A stretch of DNA of 64,000 nt from Pampus argenteus (taxonomy: Eukaryota > Chordata > Actinopteri > Scombriformes > Stromateidae): the NCBI GenBank assembly GCA_036937835.1, contig CM072874.1:10802001-10866000 (forward strand), in the 5' to 3' direction. The notes beneath the pieces are model-generated. The model had not been told where the DNA came from, did not search any database, and saw only the letters and a list, made by a program, of their open reading frames with translations. The position numbers were made by a program, and so were the translations under genes. Below, in pieces: positions 37,024-48,963 of the stretch. Position 1 is the stretch's first letter. Every line of letters starts with the position of its first letter.

Positions 37024-39611
37024 CACGACCTCAGGAGCCCCCCTCCCCCTCCTCCCCCACCCTTACCTCCCCTGCCGTTACAGCCCATGACCCTTCCAAA
37101 ACCACATCCTTTGCCGCAACTGAGCCATACACCATCTCAGTCTGCTCTCACAGAGGAGGCCCAGCACCCACATACATGGCCGCTGCCTCCGCCTGTGTGT
37201 CTGCTGCCCCGGCTGCAGAGCTCCAGGCATATTCCTGGCTACCACCCTGCGCAACACTAGTACCCAAACCATATTTAGACCATGACCCAAACCTTTCTCT
37301 GCTCTCCTCATCCTCATCCACGGCAGATTCTGATTTTCCCAAACCCCCAAACCTGTTCTCATCGCAAAGCTGCTCAAACACACCAGGCCAACCAGATTTT
37401 ACACTGCTGCACACACAAGAGCCAGGGAGGGAATATCTTGATGAGAACACTAGCGTTTCTTATCCTTTCAGAGGACACTCATCACATAGTTCACCACTGT
37501 TACATTTACACAGCAACAAACACCCAAAGTCTCTTACATCTAACACACTCCCCACTGTAGCCTCAGAACCCACCCTGCTCACATACGCTCACACAAACAC
37601 ACCCATTGCCCCTCAGGGCTCCCATCTCCCCCATTTCCCCCGTTCTCCATATAAACACTCAAGCACATCCCCAATTCTACACCAAGGCCATGACGCGGTT
37701 TTAACCCATGGCCCTGCACGGTCTTCATCCCTTCTTCCCCTTCCCCCACCTCCCCCGCCCTGTCCCACCAGCCCAGGAGAGGCTGCAGCATGGGGTTGTT
37801 GTTGCTCCTTTGGTGGTGCTGCTACGCCCTTATCTCGCTACCTGGGGAAGGTGGGACACGCCACCCTGCCCCTACTGAAAGTAGGGGGGCTCCTGAATGA
37901 TGAACCATCAGATGTCCAGACCTAATATGGTAAACTTTTACCTTGCCAGAGGACCTTTAGAGTTTAAACCTCTGTGAATTTTACAGAATAGCCAGAGACA
38001 CCTAAAAACAAATGTACATTTAGAGAACAGTGACTCATATCCCAGACATGATGGGCTGTATCACTGAAGCCACTGGATACTACGGATTGCTGCCTGCTGT
38101 TAAAGATGACCTGATGTGATTCTATCTGAGTGCCAGCTTCGCTTTAGAGCTATACATTGTAAATTTGACGTGCTCCTAATTTAAGTTGTGCTTGATGGTC
38201 ATTTATCAGCATCTAATCTGCTCTGCACCTGAGGACCTGTGAAGGCTCTTGGCTTGAATTTCTAACTTGCTTCCCAGAGGAATTCAAAGACCTGATTGAA
38301 TCTGACTGACTGTTGCTGCTTCCTTCAGGAAGTTTGCTGGTCGTATCACCAGAGACTGTGAGGAAACTACCCGTGACACTGCGTGACATCACTGGTCGAA
38401 TTTCCGCTATTGCACTAAATGGAGTTTTGGTATTACATTTTTAGAAATGCTACAGAACAGGAAGTTATGCTACCGTTGTTTTGTTACTATAAGAGAAAAG
38501 GATGTCACTTTCACTAAGAAGGAAAAGCCAAAAGCTGAAGTAACTTTGTTATTGTGTCTACTGTTTTGAGACCTCCACTGGAGGAAACTGTGCAATGCAT
38601 GACCCGGTTGAATGCTTTCTACTGTATTGGCATCTCTTTTGCTCCCTAAAAAAGTCTGAACTCTTCAGACTGACTGAAAGACTGATCGACAAAAAGCGGA
38701 TGCAGGATATTCAAGCGTAATTCCTTATGCTGCCCTTTCTCTGTTTATATTCTGTATCAGTGAACAAGCTTGTCTTCTGACTACTGTCGTAAACATTGGT
38801 AGACTAATCATGCCGTTATATGTGCGCGGTGTACACTCCTCTGTGATTAGTTGTAGCATCCTTAGTGGGTGTATACAATGCATAATTCTCACTGTCCTAC
38901 ACTGTAATACGTTGATGCATTCATATGCCTAGAGGATGGTGCATGTATACACTCAAATATTTTGTCTCCCTGTCTATATACTGTTAATAGTTATGGGCAC
39001 ACAACCATTGTAGCATATGTTTGTGTGTGGTTTCTAGTTACCTTACACGTAAGGGAAATGCTGACATTCAGCACTCATTGTTGATGTTCAAAACAAAACG
39101 TGTGCTACTACTGAAGTCCAACACTTCCTGTTGTTAGCCCTTTTTGTGACACCCTCCACACTTGTCTCCCCTCTAGCAGTTCTTGCCCTGTACAAATATC
39201 TTTTTCCTATTTATACCTGACGTGCTATGAATCACTCATTCAACTTAGGTTTTATATTGATGTTTGTTGTCCCAAATCAAACTGCCATGCATGCATCTTC
39301 TGTGTACTGTATGGAGTGTTTGAAATATTTATTAACAGAATCATATTTTATCTGAAAGATACGTTTGTATGAGGTACAAAAGGGAGCTTTAAGCTCATGC
39401 GGGTATGTTTTGTTTCATTTTATTTACTGTGTGTGGGAGAACGCGTGTGCATGCCAAACAAGAAATTGCACATTTTTAAAGCTTTTTAGATGAAGACTGT
39501 AGTTGTTTTTTCACCTTGTAAATACTTTTACAGCCTTTGTGAAGTTGTTTTGAGTTGATGCTCTCTCTGTACAAGTTGGTGTCAAAGTAAAAGACATATC
39601 AAAATTATTTT
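37024..39611 (+). other. fry: fry 3' untranslated region
   Basis: About 2.6 kb from the stop codon to a probable cleavage site. The first 900 bases are C-rich and hold a long open frame offset from fry (see findings); the remainder is AT-rich. A Pumilio-type element TGTAAATA lies at 39517-39524. Confidence 0.7.
39586..39591 (+). terminator. fry: probable fry polyadenylation signal (AGTAAA)
   Basis: AGTAAA, a common variant signal, is followed about 20 bases later by a T-rich element. Canonical AATAAA hexamers farther on, at 39897-39902 and 40101-40106, are alternatives that would lengthen the 3' UTR by 300-500 bases. Confidence 0.5.
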
Positions 39612-40156
39612 TCCCTGCATTTTATTTAACAGCCCCTCATGTCACATTTTCTTTTTAAAGTAGTTGCAATGATTAGTAAATGAAAGTCAATCAACTATTT
39701 TCATAATTGTTTTGAGTAACTTTATAAAAAAAAAATTCTCATTTGAGCTCCTTAAACGTAAATTTTTTTTTTTAGTTTAGTTTTGTGATAAACTAAATCT
39801 TTGGTTTGTGGACCGCTGGTTGGGACAAAAGACATTGGAGGACATCACCTTGGGTTTTAGAGAGAGAGACATTTCATACACCAAACTATTAAATGCAATA
39901 AAATTAATGCATAACATGCTGTATATTTTATATCAAACTTAATATGACTCACTCTACTACAAAACTTCTGCCTCAGCACTTATATTGATCCTACATATTT
40001 TCTTCAAAAGACCATTTTTCATTGATATACTGCTGAAAGTCACATGACAAAACTAGATGGATTAAAGCAGTTTAAGTAACTGAGCTACTCTAAGATGTTT
40101 AATAAACAATTCCTCTTAATGTACAAGAATTTATCAAGTTTTGAAATGCAAGATGT
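39612..40156. other. intergenic region between convergent fry and zar1l
   Basis: AT-rich DNA of about 550 bases separates the inferred 3' ends of the two genes. It holds two plus-strand AATAAA hexamers but no coding signal. Confidence 0.65.
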
Positions 40157-40162
40157 TTATTT
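40157..40162 (-). terminator. zar1l: probable zar1l polyadenylation signal (AATAAA on minus strand)
   Basis: TTTATT on the plus strand reads AATAAA on the minus strand, about 200 bases after the zar1l stop codon. It is the nearest canonical hexamer that I see in the expected place. Confidence 0.55.
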
Positions 40163-40364
40163 CTTTTTACAAAAATAATTTCATGGCAAGTTAAGCACCA
40201 GGATTAACGGAGGGAAAGAAAAAAAAGACAGAAGTTGCTCCCATGAAGGCCAGTTACTTGAGGCAACTCTAGGTACTATACATCTGCTGACACGGCTTCA
40301 ACTTTGATGTAGAACTACATGAAGAACAGGTGATTTCAGACCAGATCAAAACATGCAATGCAGC

Positions 40365-41857
40365 TCAGACGATGTATTTGAAGCTGTAGGTGGCATCGCA
40401 GGACAGCCTCATGCCCTTGCAGCGACAACACAGGTCCTGACGGTGAGGTCTCCTCATGTTGATGTGCCTCTGCTTCTTCTCACAGCTACAGCAAGTCTGA
40501 GAGCAACCCTGAGACAGAGGGGAGGCAGAAGAAAGACAGGAATGTAACTGAAAGCAGTGAGAGAAGCAAGCACAGAATAATAAGTCGTTTTGGAAATATA
40601 AAAAAACCTGGGTTGAAGGATGCTCGGTTTTTAAGTAACTGAAAAATCTTTGAGACTTGATTCTGTTTACCTGAGAACTACTCATAATCATGCGCTTGTC
40701 ACAAGTTTAAAAATCGGGGGATATGTAGAAAGCCCCAAATCACATTGCAATTCAAAAATCAATATTCTCCAAAGAGCACATTTGAGGCATGTTGTGAAGT
40801 GGAGTTCAATACTAACCATAAACATATTCTTTGAACAAGACAAGAAAAAGTACCTTGCAGAGGATGGACTCCACTCTGTATGGGTTAAAGCCCACCTGAC
40901 ACTTCCGACAGAGCTGCTTGTAGTACACCTGATGAATTTATTTTGAATTTTTATTATGAGTGCAGATTTTTTTACAGACACAGATGACTGCATGTTAAGC
41001 CATATACTGCAGTAAACAACAGACAACCAACTTACCTTACTGGTTCCAGAGATGCACCATACATAAGCACTCTCCCACCGGATGTTGCACTTTTTGCAGT
41101 GGAAAAAGCCATACCTCTGCTCCAGGAACTGATGTAAAGACAAAGTGACATTTTCAGTGATCATTACGTGTGTGTGAGACATGCCAGGTGAGATTTGTGT
41201 ATCACCTATTGAAAAGGGAAACGTGCAGTAATCAAAGTGTCAAAACACCTGAAAGTTGGTGAGCCTTGAAGGCCGATGGAAAGCTGTCTTGAAGTCCTTC
41301 ACCGTGTCTTCGCCACTTTGATCTGCGTCGACATCCTTGTCAGACTCCGCATGTTCAGTTTGTCCCTCACTTCCGCCATCATCGCAGAGTTTCTTCAGGG
41401 GGATCCTACGGTCAAACACCGGCGAATATATGGAAACAGGCCTCAGGAAGCGCAGGTTGCTCACCGGTGTGCTGTACAGCGCCTTCCCGTCCTGTCGGGA
41501 CAGATCCGGACTCTTGGGAGACTTCAAGGACGCAGATTCGTCGCCTTCCAGGCAGAAAAGCGTTTTGGGACCCAGCGAGCACTGGACGATTTTATCCACT
41601 TTGGCGTTTACTTGCACGCCGCACTCTTTGGTGTTTGCTCTCTTGAGTGGGACAGGCAAACTGGTGTTGACTTGGGACAGGATGGCCTTGCAGAGCTCGA
41701 AGTAGTTGAGGCCTTGGGGGGTCATAAACCGGCCCTCTCTCTTTCCCCAGTTGCCACCCTGAACCGGGGGAGCGTAGACCGGGTTACCGCAGACATTGTA
41801 CGGTAAAAATGTGGACGGGAACCCCTCCATCCTGGAGCCATGAAACCAGTCCAACAT
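40365..41857 (-). CDS. zar1l: Zygote arrest 1-like protein (Zar1l), 4 coding exons, 306 aa
   Basis: ZAR proteins are oocyte and early-embryo RNA-binding proteins that bind maternal mRNA 3' UTRs and control their storage and translation. Coding exons on the minus strand are 41857-41249, 41128-41036, 40928-40854 and 40508-40365, all joined in phase 0. Exon 1 carries the N-terminal ZAR blocks YFELCKAILSQVN and GVQVNAKVDKIVQCSLGPKT. Exons 2-4 form the C-terminal zinc-binding domain: FLEQRYGFFHCKKCNIRWES, YVWCISGTSK, KQLCRKCQVGFNPYRVES, RRPHRQDLCCRC and the end YSFKYIV. Likely metal ligands include Cys214, Cys217, Cys228, Cys241, Cys244, Cys258, Cys286 or Cys287, and Cys289. Length matches ZAR1L (about 320). 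A second Met at residue 10 (41830) has the better start context, so the true start could be there. Zar1 is the main alternative name; the fry-side location favours zar1l. Confidence 0.92.
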
Positions 41858-43390
41858 TTCCTGCTGTGATTTATAAGTAATTACATGTTGCTATAGTTGC
41901 AGTCTTGCGGCACTAATTGGTTAATTGAGAACAGGGGCGCTTTTGCAGGGCTCTCTTCCTGGTGCCATATAGCCTACAGAAATATTTAGTATCCTGGAAA
42001 GACATTTCAACTACAACAAGTTAAAAAAAATATATCAAATGTATCCTCATATAAAAAGTAAGTTCTCCACTGAGAACCACAGAGACACAGCAAACTCAGG
42101 AATACTACACATGCAGAGGTATGGGTCATCTTTGAGAACTGCTGTGTGATGTTAATATTCAATATTGATTATATATACTTGTAGATTAAAGTAATTTGAG
42201 TGAGTTTAAATTATTTTATTAAGATGTTCACCATTAAGATCTGTGTTACTTTAATTCAATGTCTGTTGGCACTAGGCTGTTTTTTATTTTTTATTTTATC
42301 TAAAATAATTTAATAAAAGTATATTAAATTCAGTTACCCAAATTCCTATTCCCATTCAGCAGTAATATTTCACTGCTAGCTAAGAAATGAATTGTGTAAA
42401 ACAATATGTTTTGAAGCTAACCTTAATGTGTGTGTATTAATATATCAATGCCCTTCAGGCAATATAATGACTTAGATTTGAAATCTGAAATATTATATTG
42501 GAGCTCCCCCTATAGCTCATGTTGGCCAGAGACCCATCATGTAATCAAAGCAAAGCAAGCCCCCTGATCTTTGGCACATCTATTCCTTTTAGTCAGATGT
42601 TCTGTAAACCAGTTTAACAAGGTCTTTGTAGTAGTTTTAGATTAATGTTTTTGTTTTCAGGAGAGACACACTGAATGCAGTCAAAGCCCTAAAAAAAGGC
42701 CAACCAAAGTAAATGAGCTTTATAGGCTAAAATAAATGACGAACATATGTTCTGTCATGGAAAGTGACATGATGTGAATAAATAAATAAACAGGTCAAGG
42801 AAGAAATGTATGGCTCCATAGTTATCTAAAATGTGTCTAAGTGTAATGTTTCATAAATAGAGGTGCCCTAAATAGAGGTGGCTTTAAAAGGCAGGGATAC
42901 CTTTAAATATGAATTGCACTATTCAGAAACAGTAAATCTAAGGAAATATGAACGTCAGCTTAATGACAACAGTATTTTTTATTATGAATGTGTCATTATG
43001 AGATCATTTTTTTGCGCCACACATTTGAAACACGTCTGTTGTTGCATTCAAGTGCTGTCGGAGTTGCAAAGCGGACGAACACAACAAGGCAGTAAAAGAC
43101 AACTGGCAAAATGAAACTGGTTCTCTTGCTGAGAATACATCTCTTTACTGTTATGTCCCCGTTTCATATAAATTATATTCTGATCAGCACTGTGTGGACA
43201 AAATCATCTTTATATTGAAAAAATGCGTTTTTTGGGTATTTAATAATGTTGAAAATGAATTAGTGATCATTTACATGAAATAACAGGACTCTACGAGCAG
43301 CACTTGAAGGGGCCATTAGGCCTACAGCGACCAGTCCATAGGTGGCGCTGTGCACTCACTGATGGTTTGAACCCATGGGCACCCAATCTA
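41858..43390. other. non-coding region between zar1l and pds5b
   Basis: This is the head-to-head interval of about 1.5 kb holding the 5' flank of zar1l (minus) and the promoter of pds5b (plus). It is AT-rich until about 43300. I looked for brca2 N-terminal exons here, because BRCA2 is the divergent neighbour in mammals, and see none. Open frames such as 42878-43114 have no conserved content. Confidence 0.65.
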
Positions 43391-43396
43391 TACATA

Positions 43397-43411
43397 TTGG
43401 CGCCATTTTGG
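43397..43411 (+). promoter_or_regulatory. pds5b: E2F/YY1-like core promoter elements of pds5b
   Basis: TTGGCGCC (E2F-like) overlaps GCGCCATTTTGG (containing the YY1-like CCATTTT), directly before a short GC-rich exon that ends in a consensus donor at 43473. Such overlapping elements are typical of TATA-less, cell-cycle-linked vertebrate promoters. Inferred from motif and position. Confidence 0.5.
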
Positions 43412-43472
43412 AGCTAGGAGGGGGAAGAGAGCTGCAGAGGAGGACACGATTGATCACAATTCACCCTAACAG
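43412..43472 (+). other. pds5b: pds5b noncoding first exon (5' UTR)
   Basis: The segment following the promoter elements ends CCCTAACAG with donor GTAAGAAA. No ATG opens a useful frame. It would splice to 48944, where 20 bases of leader precede the start codon. The 5' boundary is approximate. Confidence 0.6.
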
Positions 43473-45135
43473 GTAAGAAATTGCATAAATAAACAAGTCA
43501 TTTTGGTTGAAATGTTGCAATATTTCTAGGCGTTGCTGCGAACAATGAGATATGACCCAGGATGTGTCGGCGGAGTAGCCGGGTTTCCAGCGGTAACAGG
43601 GGGCGCGCAGCCCGCCTTGCTCGCCTGTGTTCTCGGCAGCGCTGTCCGATTCACAGCGCTGGTTGACCTGGTTCTGCGGCGCTATATGGGTTAGCTAGTG
43701 AAATACTAGCCCGTTTATAGACTTAATATCCCAGCAGTATGAACAAACTATGACTCGACGTGGTTGTGCTACTAGGTACGGGGTATCAATAACCGATATA
43801 ACGACAGTTAGCCGGGTGTTTTGTTCAGTGCAACATTACTATCTGTCCGCCCTCTGTCACTGAGATTGCTGTTGCTAACGCGTTAGCTCGGCGACGCTAG
43901 CTGGCCAGCGAGCTAACGGCAGCTAACTAGATTAGCCACGGTTCAAATTACAGCAACAAGGCAGTCTGGCTATACTACAGTCCCTGGCCTTGACATGCTG
44001 CTGTATCACAACAATAAGAACTCGTATTCATAAAATGGTTTCTTTCTAATCCTCAAAGTAACGCTAACGCTACGTTATAAATGATTTTAACGTAATAGTA
44101 ACCCAGTGACTGCTACGATGCTATAAATTATTTGAGTGGTGGACTTTTGTGATTGCGGAGACGTTGTTTCGTAGCGTAAATTGTTGATCTAGTGGTTGAT
44201 CGATTACACAATTGATACATCTAGAGGAATACCATACCTTGATAGCAGCACACATGGTCTCGTGTACACTTTATTGTTATATAGCAATATAGCAAACAAC
44301 AAAAGGCTTTAAGCGTTGAAGGAGCGTTTGTAAAAACCCCAAAGACAAACATACGAGTTATTTGTAGAAGTGTACGTTATTTTATGAACTGTTAGGACAG
44401 ACACCTCTGGGTGCTGCAGTGTATTTGGTTTGACAACTGTCAGCCTGTGATAATTGAATGGTGTCATCATCAACGCAGCGGATTGGTCAATGTATCACTG
44501 GTTGTAAGAAGTGTCTGAGTTATCTGAGCATATGGCCATGAAATATGGGTTTTGGTCATAATTGCAGTTGTTTTTGGAGTCATAAGAACTTTTCAAAACA
44601 AGTTTCCTATACAGTCAAATTGGATTTTCTTAAATTTATAGATTTTTATGGTAGCATCATCGGATACAATTTCATCCTGAACCACTTTGCAGCACTTTGT
44701 CAATTTGTTTGTCCCATTTCTAGATGTGTAATGCAAGTTGCAGCAGTCCTTCATCTTTATATTTCCAGCATAAAAAAAAGTTGAAATTATGTTTGGTCAA
44801 ATTCTTGTTCTATATAATTACATCTGTTGTCTTTAAGTTTTTCCTCTGTGGTGGTTTGCTTGTGTTTTTAATGGATGCAGAGTAGGAAAGTTTCCTGCAC
44901 TCGCTTCCCAGTGCATAATAACCTTAGACATTGTGATTTAGCAGTGTTGTCCGTTTGTGGATAAAATGTCATATGGCTTCTCTTGCAGTGTGGCTTTAGA
45001 GGTTTACTCCAACCTTGTAGTCGCTTTCTCATAAACTCTGGACTAATTTCAACCTTCCCATCTTTCCTTCATTGTTGTTTCTGGCCGACCTTCTTGGATT
45101 GAGTCTTACTCCATTCAGAAAATTTTGTCTGGAGT

Positions 45136-45260
45136 CAAAATTCAAGAGCTTTTATTGTAACATGCACATTAACGCTCACATCAACACAACAGTGAAATTT
45201 GGCCTCTTCAAGCTCAAGTTTCAGAGTATATTTACAATACAACAAGAAATATTTACAATT
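45136..45260. mobile_element. teleost retroposon-tail-like fragment
   Basis: The phrases CTTTTATTGTAACATGCACA and ACAGTGAAATTTGGCCTCTT with this spacing resemble the 3' tails of retroposed repeats common in teleost introns. It is followed by a (CA)n/(TA)n microsatellite. No family is assigned. Confidence 0.45.
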
Positions 45261-45299
45261 ATTAAAAAGAGAGAGAGAAGAGAAAGATACGAGATGTGT

Positions 45300-45308
45300 A
45301 CACACACA

Positions 45309-45341
<33 letters not shown>
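45300..45341. repeat. (CA)n/(TA)n microsatellite
   Basis: A short CA run passes into a (TA)n tract of about 30 bases in pds5b intron 1. Confidence 0.92.
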
Positions 45342-45343
<2 letters not shown>

Positions 45344-48300
45344 GATTTCATCATTCATCAGGGGTACTATTCTCCCATTTGGTCTCCCTTACTTTGTGTT
45401 AGTGCCCATATGGAGGTCGTTGAGTTCAACATTACAACCAGCTGGTGTCCAGTCCCCTCTCTGTTTGCTGACGGATATTCGCTTCTCCTTCACCAACATG
45501 GTTAAAACCAAGAATGGCTGTGTCAAGGTTTGATTTTTAGGGTCAGGAGCACTGCTCTCAGTCTTCATATTTCAGCCGGCAGCTGTTTAAAGGCCTACAG
45601 TTGGGGGAGTAGAAAAGACAGACGGATAGAAAACATTCAGTGGGGGGTAAATGTGTTTGACTGTGATAAACAAGTAATGAGTTGAAAGCAGCCCACGTTC
45701 AAGAGGTTTAGTGTAGGGCAAAAGCTTGCTTGTGTAAGATTATTTGTTGTGGCCTCTTATTCAAAGTGAAATATTTCCCTGGTGGATGGTGCTCAGACAG
45801 ACCCCCCCAGGTCGAGAAATACTCTGATTGGCTGCCAGAGCTCTCGGTGTGTCGGTGTGGTGGACCAAGAGAGGGATGGACTCATCTTTGGCAGCAGCTG
45901 TGTGGTGCAAAAGAAGGTCAACATCGAGCAATTTGGCAGCCTGCCAGTGTCCAGTGTGTGTGCATATTCGGCCTTGTTATGATGTGTGTGTGCGGCGTGC
46001 GTGTGTGTTTTATAAAAGCTCAAGTACAGCTGCAGAAAATTGTTTGGTTGTGATTTAAAACTCAGTATTGTGGTCTGGCGTCTAAATCGAAGCCAAATTT
46101 TGTCAGACTGCGCAGTCCTACGGACCCCCACTGTTTCATAATAATCAATTCTCCTGGAGTTATAAAAGCAACGTAAATTGTGAGAAGTCTCCAACAGAAC
46201 AGTAGTTATGGAAGCAAAGTTATCTGTCTATTCAATTTTAATGCTTCAGTAACAGTGTATGCAGTGCCTTTCTAGGATAGTAGAACCTGTTTTGCCAAGT
46301 CCTCTGGGAGAGGTTGTTGTGGAATTAAACATTGAAGCTTATTTTTATGTCCAGTAGCTACAAATGCTGGTGCATTGCACATTTTTTTTAAATATAGGTT
46401 ATACCACATAGCTAGTTCTAGTTCAATAATCCTCTTCAGTACAGATGGAGCAGAAAGGTCTGCTCACTAATTTATCTGCTGCAGTTTTGTTTTTGTTTTT
46501 TTACAAGACATCAGCCATATCTGTGAACTGGTGCTAGCTGGCTGTAGCCACCTGGCAGGTGGAATCTGGAAACTGTTTAGTTGACTCCCAGTGCTTCAAC
46601 TCTCATAACCAGAGATGATATCTGCTCAACAGAAACTGAGAACAGAGATCGGTGTGCAAACTAATTTTAAGTCCTTCTTAACTCACAGATGTGACCATTA
46701 AATTCACTACAAGATAGCAGTCATGTAAAACAGGTGCACATGTACCGTAACTAATCACGTCGCACTTTATATGACTGTTGTGACTCAAAACTGGAGGGCC
46801 AGGTTAGCCAGCTACCATCTATGTTAAACTAAATATAACTGTGCATATTGTGATAACTTGATTATACAGTCATTTTATGCATCATGCAAAAATATAATAT
46901 ACACACACACAGTATTGCCCAGTCCTAAACCCCTGTTTTAATGCAAATACCGACCATTACAGTGTTATAGTATGATAACCCAAACTGTTTTGATTGATTG
47001 ATTGATTTTGATGATGGATCAGCTCGGGGGACTAAAATGGAACAGAAATCCAAAATCTGTTGAACATATACTTGCGCATCAAAATTAAACAAGTGGTGCT
47101 GAAAAATTATGTAAAAGGAGTATTGAGTTAATTAGTTACATGACCATACAATTAGCTTTTGTTGAGGTACCTGGAACTACAAGACTCACTTTTTACTTCA
47201 ACTTTTTTAACTTTAAGTGCTGGTGATCCACTAAAAGTACACCTTGTTTCCACATGTTTAGCTAAAAAGGAGTGTCGGCACAGCAGCACAGCTCAATATT
47301 CAATAGTTTTTGTCATGATGATGCGCCTTCATCAGCCTAGCAAAAACAAACTAACTGTGCAAGATCAGATTTGGGGTTGTCAGCACATCTCAGCTAAATC
47401 AGTTTCCTGTGGGAATCTCTCCTGCTGTTGACATATTATGGTTGCTCAGTCTTGACACTTTCACAATGTGGTTTCATCATAATCGTATTCTGACTTTTAC
47501 CACTGATGTTGAGAGTGGCGCAAAGGACAATGTTGTTGTTTTTTTCACTTTCACAGAAATCTACTTGCCTGAAGTCAATTTTTACTTTCCCCGAAACAAA
47601 TTGTTTTATTCGTTAGTGGTTATCAAACAACAACAACAAAGACTTAAGTTAAATTATCATGTTTAGTCTTTATTTAAGTAAATGAAACAGAACAAGGACA
47701 CAGTGTCATAGATGTGAAGCAACAAACATTCTTGCATATTGAAAATGGCATGACCCATCCCCCTCCTCTGAGATAGACGCGTTAACTGAGCGAGTGAAGG
47801 CACAGGCTGCAGCGGATGCTTTGTGTGAAACCAGTGAAACCATACAAATCTTAATTACACCCACAGTGTTCTCGTCTTTGTACAACACACTCTGCATCAA
47901 AACTACTGGCCTCTCAGTGCTAATATATAGTGAGAGCATAGGGATCAGCCCAACTAGCTCGCTCAGTTCTTGATTGGGCAAAAGTGTGTCACAATATTCT
48001 CAGATGTGTGCAAAGGACGGGGGCTATGCTGCGTGCCAGAGAATGAGAACATAGTCGATGATTCGATGATGATGATGATGATTGGAAAAAATAATCGAAG
48101 CATTTTTTAACCCAGTGGAAACAGGTGGCTTTTTATAATATGGGTAACAATGACTTGGACTTCCAATCCTCTTTAATTCATTAGAAGGTTTACACTGTAA
48201 TCGTGCTTGTGTTTTAATATTTGCAAGTAACTAGAGTTGTAAATAACTAAAACAAAATCAATTTTTTATTATTATTTTTAAATACTGCACACCCAGCTTT

Positions 48301-48963
48301 TCACTGTGCAGGCTTTATTGTGTATTCATGAAGTGTGAGTTACACTTTAGTTTGTCTGAAAATACAGGGGGGGATTGGAAAGTGATATTCCTGGGTTGAC
48401 GTATATCTGCCCTTTTTAATGTCTTTAATGGACAAAAAAACAGCAGCACGGTGAGGTGGGCCAGTTAGTAGCTGTTGCCAAAAAACAGTATAAAGTGCAG
48501 ACTGATTAGTTTTGGCCATAAGTAATGTACTAAATTAAAATTCAAAGCACATTTGGCATCATGTGAATGCCCTAAACATGGATTGGGTGTAATCCTTGTC
48601 AGGTTAGTGGCTGCGGTAATGAAATGGAACACAATAGTAGCAGGAGCTCGCAATAAAAAGTCAGCCCCCTCTATGAATGCAGTAATTTCATCCTAGATTC
48701 AGCTTGTAGAAAGATATTACTGTGCTGTGAATACATTGCTGAATATTTTAGAGGTTGCTCTATTGCAGACAGATTTTTTTTTGAAGCTTTGAAGTATTAA
48801 AAAGATTTGCCTTGGGTTTCAAATAGGTAACAATGTGCTTCTTGCAGCAGTTCCTCAAGGCTCTTTCTTAGTCATTTTTCTGTTCTGTCTGTCTCACTTT
48901 CTTTCTCACTCTTACCACCTAATGTTATTTTCTCTTTCCTCAGGCAGTGAAGAGCTAAAGAGG

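Larger units (their letters stand above)
43473..48943 (+). other. pds5b: pds5b intron 1 (5.5 kb)
   Basis: The first 450 bases are CpG-rich with clustered GTTAGC/GCTAAC words, the downstream part of a promoter CpG island. A retroposon-like tail lies at 45136-45260, a (TA)n tract at 45311-45340 and a (GAT)n run near 48066-48080. The open frames of 75-153 codons at 45072-46194 overlap the repeats and lack conserved motifs. No nested gene is supported. Confidence 0.75.

Noticed and set aside
40688..41182. 164-codon minus-strand frame and other long frames across zar1l introns
   Set aside because: They are read-through of true zar1l exons into introns; the ZAR domain requires the spliced form.
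41276..41806. Plus-strand frames of 122 and 176 codons opposite zar1l exon 1
   Set aside because: Antisense shadows of the real minus-strand exon, whose protein has clear ZAR blocks.
45072..46194. Open frames up to 153 codons in pds5b intron 1
   Set aside because: They overlap a retroposon-like tail and (CA)n/(TA)n microsatellite, and no protein family is recognisable.
48060..48085. GATGAT run as a CRISPR-like or tandem array
   Set aside because: It is a short trinucleotide microsatellite with no spacer structure; the window is a vertebrate genome.
41858..48943. Possible brca2 or n4bp2l exons between zar1l and pds5b
   Set aside because: Looked for because of mammalian gene order, but no BRC-repeat, N-terminal BRCA2 or N4BP2L-like sequence is visible on either strand.
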